A DNA stretch of 50,181 nucleotides, from NCBI RefSeq assembly GCF_022539665.2, contig NW_026712490.1, positions 1 to 50,181 on the forward strand, given 5' to 3'. The stretch is from Daphnia carinata (lineage: Eukaryota; Arthropoda; Branchiopoda; Diplostraca; Daphniidae). Shown piece after piece: positions 11,234 through 21,017 of this stretch. The notes under the pieces are model-generated. The model was not told the origin of the DNA. It made no database searches and was given only the letters and a program-made list of their open reading frames with translations. Both the position numbers and the translations under genes were made by a program. Numbering within the stretch: the first letter of the stretch is position 1; the number at the start of each line of letters is the position of its first letter.

Positions 11234-13055
11234 CGGCGAAGTAAATTATCAATTGGTGTTACCTGTATCGCTCCGCCATCTAGTGCTCAAGGAATTACAT
11301 GATTCACCGATGGGAGGACATTTAGCATTTTATAAAACTTATTTAAAGGTAAAAAATCATTATTATTGGCCTAACTTGAGGAGCGATATTAAAGAATATT
11401 GCCAAGCTTGCGAAATATGTATAGCTAACACTTCCTCCACATATAGAGCACTTTTACATCCTCATGAAGTTGCAAAAGCGCCTTTCCAAGTAATTGGAAT
11501 GGACTTTTTAGGCCCTATTACTCCAATTTCGCCTAACGGAAATAGTTATATTTTAGTCATTACTGATTATTTTAGTCGATGGGTGGAAGCAGTCGCTTTA
11601 AAGTATCAAACTGCGTTAACAACAGCTGAGTGTATATTGTAGCGCCAATGGACTTTGTCGCCTATCGCATGATGATAGGCGATCTGCAAGTCAGGCGTTG
11701 GCTAGCATTGCCGCTCTGGCCGGATGTCGGGAGCCTTAAAAGCTCGACTCTGACAAGCCAGAGTGGTAGTTGGTAGTCAGTAGCTAGTTAGTTAAGTAGT
11801 GAAACAGTAGTCAAGTAGACGTTCATCGAGCTGCCGTGTCATAGTGGTTCGATAGTCGAGTGAGTTGTCACCTGTGATTAGTGCTGTATCTTACGAACTG
11901 AGTCTAATAAACGAACCTTAACCCAAAGTCGTTACAATATATAAGACTATTATTGTACGTCATGGGATGCCAAAAGCAATTCTTTCTGATCGCGGGACCA
12001 ATTTCACTTCAAAATTATTTCGATATTTTTGTAAGAAATTAAAGATTGATCAAAGGTTAACAACTGCATATAATCCAGCCAGTAATGGGGAAACAGAGAC
12101 ATTCAATAGGACATTAACAACAATGTTAAGGAAAGAATTAAAGGATGGAGAGCATTCCAATTGGGAAGATATGTTAGACGACGTCTTATTTGCTTATCGT
12201 AGCTCGGTGCACGCCTCAACACTTGACACCCCTTATTATTTACTCCACGGTAGGGATCCCAATATTCCAATTAATGAATTTCTTGATGCGTCCCCAAAAA
12301 CATTTAAATCTTCTTCGGATTATGTAGGTAATTTAGCGGAACGTTTGCGTTATAGTTTCCAAAGGGTTAGAGAAGAAAGCGAAAAAGCTAGGGAGCGTCA
12401 GGGGGAACAATATAACAAACGCGCCCAAGAAAGACGATATGCGGTAGGCGATAGAGTGTTATTGGATATTCGTGTAGTTAAAGACTGGGATAACAGAAAA
12501 TTTACTTCTAAATATAAAGGACCATATAGGATAGTGAAAGTATATTCTAATAATACTGTAGATATAGCGGATAACTCTTATATCTGTCAACGTACTCACA
12601 TTAACAGATTAAAACCTTTGTATGAAACAATGCTTTGGAAGACAGAGCATTGTCCCCCATTTGAGTCGTCTTCTGAGTTTGAGAGTCGATTTCGTAAAAC
12701 GATTTCTACTCAAACTATTGATTTGTCAGAAAATGTGGATAGGCCTATAGATGAGGTTGGTGATTTGTGTGATGTCCAAGAAATCGTAAACCCTTCTGTA
12801 ATAAACAACGCACTTCTGGACGAAGATATAAAAATACACACCGGAAAGGAGTTTGAAAACCAGCAATTTCAAGCAACGGAAAATAAACCAAATTCTATGG
12901 AATTACCAATGAAGACGGATTGCATTCAACGGAATTCGCAAGATTCTGGAACTTCTCAAGAAAATTGGAAAAAAGATGATCCTCAAACGGTCTCGAACAC
13001 CGGACGTCCAAAAAGAAATCGCAGGAAGCCTATTCGATACACCGCTGGATTTTAA
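11234..13055 (+). pseudogene. Ty3/gypsy pol remnant (integrase half)
   Basis: Only the 3' part of a gypsy pol remains. The zinc-binding HHCC module of integrase is in 11270-11440 (H at LHDSPMGGH, then CQACEIC). The core domain begins with GMDFLGPI and continues after the solo LTR with LSDRGTNF and SNGETETFNRT. The GPY/F-like C-terminal module (KYKGPYRIVKVY) and a 150-residue acidic tail follow, ending GRPKRNRRKPIRYTAGF. The 5' end is cut off at the hAT-like element, so protease and reverse transcriptase are absent. The frame is open on both sides of the inserted solo LTR, so this copy was intact here when the LTR landed. Confidence 0.85.
11638..11936. mobile_element. Solo LTR inserted in gypsy integrase
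   Basis: The 299-bp segment begins TGTAGCGCC and ends CGTTACA, with TGTA/TACA inverted ends, and carries AATAAA near 11906. It is flanked by ATAT on both sides (11634-11637 and 11937-11940), a 4-bp target duplication typical of gypsy elements. Removing it with one ATAT restores the integrase frame exactly. It shares no obvious sequence with the LTRs at 38536 or 19072, so it is a third LTR family. Confidence 0.88.
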
Positions 13056-13097
13056 TTTGGATTTTTTCTTCTCTACTTTAATTACGGGCAGAAGGGA

Positions 13098-13106
13098 CTA
13101 TATAAG
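13098..13106 (+). promoter_or_regulatory. TATA box
   Basis: CTATATAAG lies 59 bp upstream of the ATG of the acidic ORF and 43 bp after the gypsy pol stop. It could serve that ORF, or be the promoter inside an unrecognised LTR. Confidence 0.4.
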
Positions 13107-13164
13107 CTCGTGACACATAGTGGCAGATATTCAACAGTTTGTGGTTAGTGATCTTGATTACGAC

Positions 13165-13704
13165 ATGAATTCGGACAGCACTGTTGAATTGAACGAGTGG
13201 GACGTCGCCCAAACCATCGAAGTAGCGATGACTTCGCAATTGACCATGGGAGAGGAAGAGCCTGCGGAAAAAAAGTGCAAGCTCGAAGACGGTGAAGTCG
13301 AAAGCACCGACGAAGAAGAAGAAATTAAGAGGGAGAAGGAGGTAGAGGAGTTTCTGTATCCAGCAGTGACTGTAGAACAACGAAAGCAGAGAGATGAAGC
13401 TGACAAGTATTGTGATGACATGTTGGAATCCTACCGAAGCCCAGAAGCCCATTCTGAGGATTCAGAAGACGAACACAACTGGCGTAAGGAAAAGAGGCGT
13501 TTCAACAGGGATATGCGGAAGCGGACCAGGGATTTGGCGGACGAACTTCAACTTCATATCCGTCAGGAAAATTGGAGAAAAGCAGTTGAGAAATTGAAAA
13601 GAATTTTGGATCTTGACCCTGAAAATAGGAGCCCACCTCTCTACGGATGGTTTCCCGAGGATTGGAATCCTCACTACCGTTGCAGATTCTGCAAGAACAA
13701 TTGA
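13165..13704 (+). CDS. Unrecognised acidic/charged protein, 179 aa
   Basis: An uninterrupted frame from the first ATG encodes 179 residues. The frame is also open back to 13120 but has no earlier ATG. The N-terminal half is strongly acidic with a DEEEE run and a KKCK patch. The middle is a charged helical region (RKEKRRFNRDMRKRTRDLADEL). The end has a short TPR-like helix pair (WRKAVEKLKRILDLDPENR) and a W/P/C-rich tail (YGWFPEDWNPHYRCRFCKNN). I do not recognise the family. A TATA box lies upstream. It sits between the gypsy remnant and the first readable exon of the PH-domain pseudogene, so it may be a separate gene or a passenger of a mobile element. No polyadenylation signal is obvious before 13747. 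Confidence 0.45.
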   Translation: MNSDSTVELNEWDVAQTIEVAMTSQLTMGEEEPAEKKCKLEDGEVESTDEEEEIKREKEVEEFLYPAVTVEQRKQRDEADKYCDDMLESYRSPEAHSEDSEDEHNWRKEKRRFNRDMRKRTRDLADELQLHIRQENWRKAVEKLKRILDLDPENRSPPLYGWFPEDWNPHYRCRFCKNN

Positions 13705-13854
13705 AGAAGAAAGACAGATGAAGATTTTTGTTTTTTTTTCAACAAGTTATGCGGATACCTTCAACACAAAGGAAAAAAGGTAAGGCATATTTAAAGTTAA
13801 TATAACAGTTGAATTGATAAAAATTATTTACGTCATAGCGGCTCATTTCCATGT

Positions 13855-13873
13855 GGCGTCGGTGGTACTGCGT
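13855..13873. repeat. Left 19-bp flanking duplication of MULE
   Basis: GGCGTCGGTGGTACTGCGT is repeated exactly at 17739-17757. The base before the left copy (T) and the base after the right copy (C) fit the PH exon, while the inner neighbours do not, so the duplication is exactly 19 bp as read. Confidence 0.85.
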
Positions 13874-13879
13874 GGTAGC

Positions 13880-14512
13880 CGGTGAAATAGGACTGAAACG
13901 AAATAGGACTGGAGAAATAGGACTGAAAATTTCCAGTCCTATTTCTACCGGAGAAATATGACTGGGAGAAATAGGACTGACTTTTTAAAACTTTTAGGAC
14001 AGTCCTATTTCTCCATGCCAGCAGTCCTATTTCTCCTCGGCATCAGTCCTATTTCTCCTTAGAAATAGTCCTATTTATTTTATTTTGTTTTGTTCCAATA
14101 GGAACGATATGCCTCCAATCCTGTAGGCAACATGTTGCGTAAGAGCGTCGGCTTATATCCATTTCTCTTTGTAAAAAGCCGATGGTGTTAACTCATAACT
14201 TAAATGGTTCACCAAACATTTATCTTTTATCCTATTTTAATTTAAATTGCAGGGGACCATTAAATATGTTATATCTAATATAGTTCATTTAATAAAATAC
14301 TACAACGGCCACACCAGAAATATTTATTAAATTTTTCTTACTTTTTAGTGCATAAATAACTTTCCCAGTTGCACTCATGTTGTACTTGCTCATACAACTA
14401 TCAGCAACGAATAACAAGCAAGTCTTACCATATCGGTAGCGCTCTAACCTTTGACACGTGTAGTCCTATGTTCGATTCTCCGTGGTTACATTTCTTCTGA
14501 GGTTTTTAATAA
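13880..14512. repeat. Left terminal inverted repeat of MULE
   Basis: The outer 200 bp contain about ten copies of GAAATAGGACTG or its reverse complement, half in each orientation. The inner part holds a tRNA-like stretch with A- and B-box-like motifs (14435-14449 GGTAGCGCTCTAACC and 14469-14481 TGTTCGATTCTCC). It is near-identical to the inverted copy at 17105-17732, with a few substitutions. Confidence 0.9.
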
Positions 14513-14612
14513 TTATTCTATGAAAGAATTTTTGGGAGAGAACAATTACTGGTGTTTAGGGTAATACTTCTGAAATGGCAAATAATGGTAGTTCTGACTT
14601 CCCAATTTTCAC

Positions 14613-15525
14613 ATGCGGTTTCAGCATTTCAGCCAGTCAGTATTTAGATCTTCATGGTGTAGGTTGTCGACGGTGCTTCGTATGTGCCGTGAATGTGCTG
14701 TGAATGTGCTAATCATCTGTTGTTCGTGTCCAGCGGCCTGCCCAGTTCCTGCCCAGCTGCGGATTGTTTCTAAGGAGTCGCAAACCGTAAGTACATTTTC
14801 TATTTCACTAGTGCTGGGCCGTACCCGGACACATTGTATCAGGCTCGGAACGGATAGGCAACGGTTCGAGTGCTGGCATTGTTAATTTAAGTGTAAGGGC
14901 ATTGAGACTTGTCACCTCAATGGGCACAGGTATCGGGATTGGTTTCACAGTGTCGTCGTGAAACCAATTGTCTGACCCAGGTCAGTGGACCTTCAGTTAA
15001 ATAGATATCTTAGTCGGGACGTAGGCCGACTAGGATTAGAAATATTTACGATAGTTATTTAATTACATCTGCAAATTATGGGTATGCTACCTAACTATAC
15101 TTCACGTCACTTAATGCTTTTACTTTTTTTATTGTGTTTCAACTACTTATGTTTTACTAATTTTTTTTCTTCTTTTTCTTCTTTGTAGGTTTTGCGTGGC
15201 AATTTTTTTACAGTTTACTCAGGCCGGTTTAACGTTTTTTTATTTCTTAAGTTCTTTTTTTGCCTTTTTCATTAATTTTATTTTTCTTTTTTCATAGGGA
15301 GCTCTGATCAACGAATTCTTAAACCGTTCTTCCGGACAATTGAAAGCTTTTGCTTTCTCTTATCACTCGTTTGGTAAATGGTTGGAAGGATTTAAACATG
15401 CAAGGTAAATTCATTTATAGTTATATGGAGTACATTGGTATAATTATTGCAATTTTATTTTTTTTAGAACAATCATCTTCTCGGGAATTGTGGCCACGAA
15501 CCAAAACCATCAATCGGCACATTAG
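14613..15525 (+). CDS. Possible second gene of the MULE (3 exons)
   Basis: Exons 14613-14786 (donor GTAAGT), 15298-15404 (T-rich acceptor, donor GTAAAT) and 15468-15525 (T-rich acceptor) join in frame to a 112-aa protein ending in TAG, followed by AATAAA near 15596. The last two exons read as plausible protein (ALINEFLNRSSGQLKAF, FGKWLEGFKHAR). The first exon is cysteine-rich and less convincing, so the true start may differ. No family is recognised. The convergent layout with the transposase resembles mudrA and mudrB of maize MuDR, but no sequence similarity is claimed. It could also be a captured host fragment. Confidence 0.35.
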
Positions 15526-15691
15526 TTGTCGCTTGCACAACAAGTATTATCGTAATAATTCAAGCATAATGTATTACATTACATATTACATTAAAATAAA
15601 AAAGTCAATTGAGATTATGTAAGTTTATTTATAAAGTATGTTAATTTGTAAACATTCGTCAAATAAAATACATGTTACAAACAAACAAATG

Positions 15692-16912
15692 TTATTCAAT
15701 TATAGACATATCTAGTTCATCATTAATATTATTTATAGCAACATTAAGGGCATGTGAGAAAACAATAGCGGGAAAAGATGATCTAAGCTCTAAAACTATT
15801 TCTTCTAGTAGATCCATTGTAGATAGCTGCAAAAACAATGATTAGTTATAGGGAAACTTTTTTTTCTTGTAAATTTAGAAAACATACCTCATTATTTTGA
15901 TAGCGCGCCCAAAGCTGGAACAGTACGGAATTCTTAAGTTGGGTCTCTTTCTTCCGGTGAGCCCTTATTTTGTCATGGCAGAGTAGCGTGCTAGTAAGGG
16001 AAACTTCTTCGGCCAGTTTCCGCAATACCATTGTCATCTTGTAGAATTTTAAATTAGATCCGCCTGCCAACTACAAACATTTTTTTTATTAATTATTCAT
16101 TACATATTATTGTTCAAATTTAAATTACCTTGTTCCATTGGTGGTGCATTCCTTCGCAGTCGTTATTGGTACGCGTTAAGATGTTGAAGCATGACCAGTT
16201 CTCAGGAGTCCAGAACTTGCCCCGAATCCAATTCCGCTCCATATAATCCATGAGTGCTGAAAGTTCGCTAGGTGCTGAGCTCTTCAACGCGTCAAACACA
16301 CCAGGAAGTTCACAAATGTTATTTATGACAATTAAATATAACATTTGTGTGCTATTTACCTGGAAGATATGCAAGGCATAGCAGGCGAAACACAAAGTCT
16401 CGCACTGGATTCGGTCCCTTGTTGTTGTAGAGGGTGGAAAGGTGAAGATCCCGGACCTTTTTCAGAACGGCTTGGCACCAGTGGAAATTGCAGCCAAAGT
16501 GCTGGCAATCCACAAAGTGCCTGCGGACAGCCGTAAATATAGCACGTTCGAAATCGGTCACGATCCGCTGGACTCTAGGAAGGGGGATTATATCCTATTA
16601 CAATATAAAATTTATTATTTTTACATAACAAACTATTTGTAAATGAGATAGTATCTATACCTTTATCTTCTCGAAGACAGCGCTATAGTCGGCTGCTCTT
16701 CTCCTGGTCATGCAAATCTCTTCTTTCTATTCGCCGCCGGCAACTATCTTCAACTTCCTCGGCTTTAGCACCCATAAATCGTCTTCATCAATTTTATTTC
16801 AAAGTCAATATAAATATTAACTTAATCCTTTGGCATACGTCACTTGATGAGTAATGCTATGTCATGCTCGGCCATCCACTTCGGTGGTAGAATCCTCTTC
16901 TTGGTAAAGAAG
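15692..16912 (-). pseudogene. MULE transposase gene, spliced and decayed
   Basis: Reading the minus strand, the pieces are about 16832-16912 (ILPPKWMAEHDIALLIK), 16661-about 16740 (RRRAADYSAVFEKIK), 16594-16360 (VTDFERAIFTAVRRHF, then CQHFGCNFHWCQAVLKK, ending LAYLP), 16129-about 16310 (ELPGVFDALKSS, then RTNNDCEGMHHQWNK), 16070-15888 and 15826-15692 with the stop. The DFE, C..FH and NN..EG motifs are the core of MULE transposases, carrying the second D and the E of the DDE triad. Introns have clean GT/AG borders. No start or N-terminal zinc domain is evident. A stem-loop interrupts the frame at 16311-16349 without a usable acceptor, so this copy is probably inactive. Confidence 0.7.
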
Positions 16913-17104
16913 TTGAGGAATTGTTAAAATGTTAAATTACAAATAATTTATTTTTCGCCCATCTACCGTTATCTACCATCTCCTCTCTCATCCATTCTCT
17001 TGTATCTCAACAGTTCTTCATGCTCCTGGTGAGGAACTAGCTTTCATACAGGCGAAGATTCATTAACATTCTTCTACTATTCATAGTAAACTTAACCGCA
17101 AATG

Positions 17105-17732
17105 TTATTAAAAACCTCAGAAGAAATGTAACCACGGAGAATCGAACATAGGACTACCCGTGTCAAAGGTTAGAGCGCTACCGATATGGTAAGACTTGAT
17201 TGTTATTCGTTGCTGATAGTTGTATGAGCAAGTACAACATGAGTGCAACTGGAAAAGTTATTTATGCACTAAAAAGTAAGAAAAATTTAATAAATATTTC
17301 TGGTGTGGCCGTTGTAGTATTTTATTAAATGAACTATATTAGATATAACATATTTAATGGTCCCCTCCAATTTAAATTAAAATAGGATAAAAGATAAATG
17401 TTTGGTGAACCATTTAAGTTATGAGTTAACACCATCGGCTTTTTACAAAGAGAAATGGATATAAGCCGACGCTCTTACGCAATATGTTGCCTACAGGATT
17501 GGAGGCATATCGTTCCTATTGGAACAAAATAAAATAAATAGGACTATTTCTAAGGAGAAATAGGACTGATGCCGAGGAGAAATAGGACTGCTGGCATGGA
17601 GAAATAGGACTGTCCTAAAAGTTTTAAAAAGTCAGTCCTATTTCTCCCAGTCCTATTTCTCCGGTAGAAATAGGACTGGAAATTTTCAGTCCTATTTCTC
17701 CAGTCCTATTTCGTTTCAGTCCTATTTCACCG
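17105..17732. repeat. Right terminal inverted repeat of MULE
   Basis: Inverted copy of 13880-14512. It carries the same GAAATAGGACTG arrays and the same tRNA-like block on the opposite strand. Confidence 0.9.
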
Positions 17733-17738
17733 CCAATC

Positions 17739-17757
17739 GGCGTCGGTGGTACTGCGT
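17739..17757. repeat. Right 19-bp flanking duplication of MULE
   Basis: Exact second copy of GGCGTCGGTGGTACTGCGT. From here the PH exon reads on without a frame break to the donor at 17920. Confidence 0.85.
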
Positions 17758-19065
17758 CCTAAATGGCCGCCTACTTTTATTTTATCGCTCCGAAGCCGAT
17801 TATTTAAAGTTGGGCAAATTCCACGAGCGTCTCGATTTAGGACTGGTCTACGATGTTTTACCAGCACTCGGCGTCGGGAATGGAATTCAAATCTCTACCC
17901 ACACTGGACCTCACTGGCTGGTAGAGAGTTCCTTAATCGCTACGTTAATGTTTTAGTTCAAACATATTTTTTTTTTCAAATTTAAATGCAGAGAACCACA
18001 GATGAAAAATCGTGCGAACTTTGGTTACAAGCGTCGATCGTATTGCGACGATAAGGATCAACTTTAAAGAAATCAAAAACGGGATCTTCCGGCCCTCTCG
18101 TGAATGTTCAATCTCCCGTTTCGAATCGAAATCGTAAAGCTAAATCAACGATGAGCGACGTTTTGCTTACAACAGAAGAGCGTGAAACGACTGACAAGAA
18201 AATGGGAAGCCCATTTTCAAAATTTTCGCTCGGTTTCATACCCGGCCACGGGAAAAAATACAGCACGTATGACAGCAATCGGTCATTTTTCCGCGTTGAA
18301 CTATCGCCAAATGAAGAATGGACGGGAAAGATAAAACAGAAGATGACAAAAAAATCAGCGAAACTCCTAAACTTAGAAAGAAAAATGTAAAACAAGTTCG
18401 ACCACTGAGCGAGAGCGTTTCGAATTTCTTGCTGCTAAACAGCCAAAGCTCTGAAAATGTGGCGAAAACCAAGATCGAACCAGTTAAAACAGTTAACAAA
18501 AAGAAGGGTTTACCAACCATTCCCAGACTGCCCACCAGTTTCGGCGTAGGGAAGCTTTTATCTCACTTGCAAACGCCTAATTCGGGCAGCAGTTCTAGAA
18601 GACATAGCAAAAGCATGAACAGTCTTGTGGATGCCTGCAATGCTGTTGAGTATAAACAACAGAAATCTGTTTCCCAATCAAATGTCGACGTTAACGAGGA
18701 CGCAACTTTGTTCCCCAAAAAGGACGATATTCTATCAAAACGGGCCTCGGACACGATTAGGGTCGACTGTGAGAACATCGTCGACGATGTGGTAGATAAA
18801 AAAGACATTGTTCCGGATGAAATCGACTGCAAAAAAGAACCAGAAGGAAATCAACAGGTGGACAACGTTATTGTAGCTTCCAGTGAACAACAGGGTGCAG
18901 CTTGTGCTGACGACAACGAAGATCCCGAATCGCTAGATGATAAAAAGAAAGGCGGTAAAAAGACGAAGGATATTACCCGTCGGAAATCCGGATTAGCAAT
19001 GCTGAAACAGTTCTTTATGTCCGCCAAAATCAGTATGAAACGCAAGGGGGAATCCGTGGACAAGG

Positions 19066-19071
19066 ATAAGC
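19066..19071. repeat. Left target duplication of BEL element
   Basis: ATAAGC here corresponds to AGAAGC at 28549-28554 (one mismatch). BEL elements usually make 5-bp duplications; the host frame is restored when one 6-bp copy is removed. Confidence 0.6.
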
Positions 19072-19617
19072 TGTTGCCGAGTTAGAGCTCGCCAAAACCG
19101 TCTCTTTTAAAAGCGATCTGGCAACGCCGCAGCCGGAGGAAGAGATTCGGTAACGAAGGGCGGAGCTTAGGGGTTCCGACCTCACTCGACCTCAGTCTCG
19201 ACCTCGCTAGCAAGCAGCAAACATCTCAAACCGTTTCGTCCCGTTTTTTCCGTCCGTTTCTTCTTCGCACAAGTTCAACGTGTTTCTTCCGTGTTGGCAA
19301 AGGATCGTGTCCCATCTTCCCGAAAGTTTGTGTATTGTTTGTTGACCAGTTTTGCAGTGCTGTGTTGTGACGACGCCCTAATTTTACCCTTTCATTTTCT
19401 ACACGAGGCGCGTGGTTTTGGCAGCCATTGCGCGTGGCTCTTGTGCAGACCCCCCCCCCCCTTTACGTGCTGTGTCTACATTTACGACGTCCGTTGGCAG
19501 GCAACCAACGGGCCTTTATCTGAATACATCGGCTCGCCCGTGTTTAATCTCATCCTCGTTTTCGACTAATCATTTTTTTATTTTCTCTTCCTCGTACAAC
19601 CGCGTGGAGTGGCAACA
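19072..19617 (+). repeat. BEL 5' LTR
   Basis: 546 bp, TGTTGCC to GGCAACA (perfect inverted ends of 7 bp). It contains a 14-base C run near 19450. The partner is 28007-28548. Confidence 0.93.
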
Positions 19618-19619
19618 TT

Positions 19620-19638
19620 TGGTGCATCGACCGGGAAT
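19620..19638 (+). other. Primer binding site, tRNA-Gly
   Basis: TGGTGCATCGACCGGGAA begins 2 bp after the 5' LTR. It is complementary to the 3' end of eukaryotic tRNA-Gly (…TTCCCGGCCGATGCACCA from general knowledge) with one mismatch. Confidence 0.75.
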
Positions 19639-19941
19639 TCGTAACTCGGTACGGCGGCCATCACCACGCGGTCGGCGTTTATTCTTGGCCATTTTCGGAG
19701 ACGTTTCTCAACGACCAGGCCTTCCATCCTATGCTGATCGTCCGCATTTACGAAAAAGTCCCGCGTGGCAGACGACCGACTACAACAACCGACCGTTCCG
19801 GCGCAGCTCGAGAAACATCCGCCCAGCAGCCCAGCAACCCGAACACGCCCTCCCTATTATATTACATTACGTTTGCATTCACGTTTGATTTAATGTGTGT
19901 AATATAACGAATTATTGTGTTGCGTTGCAATTCGTTGGTCT

Positions 19942-20073
19942 GCTCTCGCTAGAGCGTCCGCGAATTTCCCCTTTCTTACGAAACGCCCGTGCTGGATCGT
20001 TGGTCTGCTCTCGGTAGAGCGTCCACGAGTCCTTGCTTCCGTTTGAAATACGTAGGTCTGCTCTCGATAGAGC
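19942..20073 (+). repeat. Three repeated hairpins in BEL leader
   Basis: GCTCT-CGNT-AGAGC occurs at 19942-19955, 20007-20020 and 20060-20073, within a conserved context GGTCTGCTCTCG..TAGAGCGTCC. Only the third loop base changes (C, G, A). Such leader stem-loops may act in genome dimerisation or packaging; that is inference. Confidence 0.7.
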
Positions 20074-20101
20074 GTCCGCGTGCTGCGCTTTTCCGTCTTC
20101 A

Positions 20102-20985
20102 GGTGTACAGTCTGTCCAGCCTTACTGGCCCGTCAGCTGTACCCTACACCAGCTGTCCAGTTTGCCCAGCCTTACTGAACGTCAGCTGTGTTTCCGCAAC
20201 TAGGTGTCCAGCCTGTCCAGCCTTACTGGCCCGTCAGCTGCACCCTACACCAGCTGTCCAGTTTGCCCAGCCTTACTGACCGTCAGCTGTGTTCCGTCTT
20301 CGGTGTCCAGCCTGTCCAGCCTTACTGGCCCGTCAGCTGCACCCTACACCAGCTGTCCAGTTTGCCCAGCCTTACTGACCGTCAGCTGTGTTCCGTCTTC
20401 GGTGTCCAGCCTGTCCAGCCTTACTGGCCCGTCAGCTGCACCCTACACCAGCTGTCCAGTTTTTGTCCAGCCTTACTGACCGTCAGCTGTGTTCCGTCTT
20501 CTAGGTGTCCAGCCTGTCCAGCCTTACTGGCCCGTCAGCTGTACCCTACACCAGCTGTCCAGTTTGCCCAGCCTTACTGACCGTCAGCTCTGTTCCGTCT
20601 TCGGTGTCCAGCCTGTCCAGCCTTACTGGCCCGTCAGCTGTACCCTACACCAGCTGTCCAGTTTGCCCAGCCTTACTGACCGTCAGCTGTGTTCCGTCTT
20701 CGGTGTCCAGCCTGTCCAGCCTTACTGGCCCGTCAGCTGTACCCTACACCAGCTGTCCAGTTTGCCCAGCCTTACTGACCGTCAGCTGTGTTCCGTCTTC
20801 GGTGTCCAGCCTGTCCAGCCTTACTGGCCCGTCAGCTGTACCCTACACCAGCTGTCCAGCTTGCCCAGCCTTACTGATCGTCAGCTGTGTTCCGTCTTTA
20901 GGTGTCCAGCCTGTCCAGCCTTACTGGCCCGTCAGCTGTACCCTACACCAGCTGTCCAGTTCTCCAGACTTACTGATCGTCAGCT
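20102..20985 (+). repeat. 99-bp tandem repeat array in BEL leader
   Basis: About nine units begin GGTGTCCAG (first GGTGTACAG) at 20102, 20203, 20302, 20401, 20504, 20603, 20702, 20801 and 20901. The period is 99 bp with small indels in some units. Each unit contains two diverged halves with CCAGCCTTACTG and CAGCTG palindromes. Because 99 is divisible by 3, long open frames appear in two registers; these are a by-product of the repeat rather than genes. Confidence 0.9.
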
Positions 20986-21017
20986 GGATCTTCCGTTATT
21001 GCCCGTCTAGTCTGTGA

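Larger units (their letters stand above)
13874..17738. mobile_element. MULE-like DNA transposon with 630-bp inverted repeats
   Basis: A 3865-bp element lies in the PH-domain exon. Its ends are near-identical long inverted repeats (13880-14512 and 17105-17732), and the outermost six bases on each side (GGTAGC and CCAATC) match only loosely. The flanks are a 19-bp direct duplication of the host exon. The interior holds a minus-strand spliced gene with MULE transposase motifs and a plus-strand spliced frame ending at 15525, transcribed toward each other. MULEs usually make 8-11 bp duplications, so 19 bp is odd. Copy number and activity cannot be judged from one window. Confidence 0.8.

Noticed and set aside
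13880-14100. CRISPR-like array of GAAATAGGACTG
   Set aside because: Spacing is irregular, units occur in both orientations, and it lies in a transposon inverted repeat of a eukaryote.
20188-21017. Long overlapping ORFs over the BEL tandem repeat
   Set aside because: They exist because the 99-bp unit is a multiple of three and lacks stops; the product is a monotonous repeat with no domain, so not called as genes.
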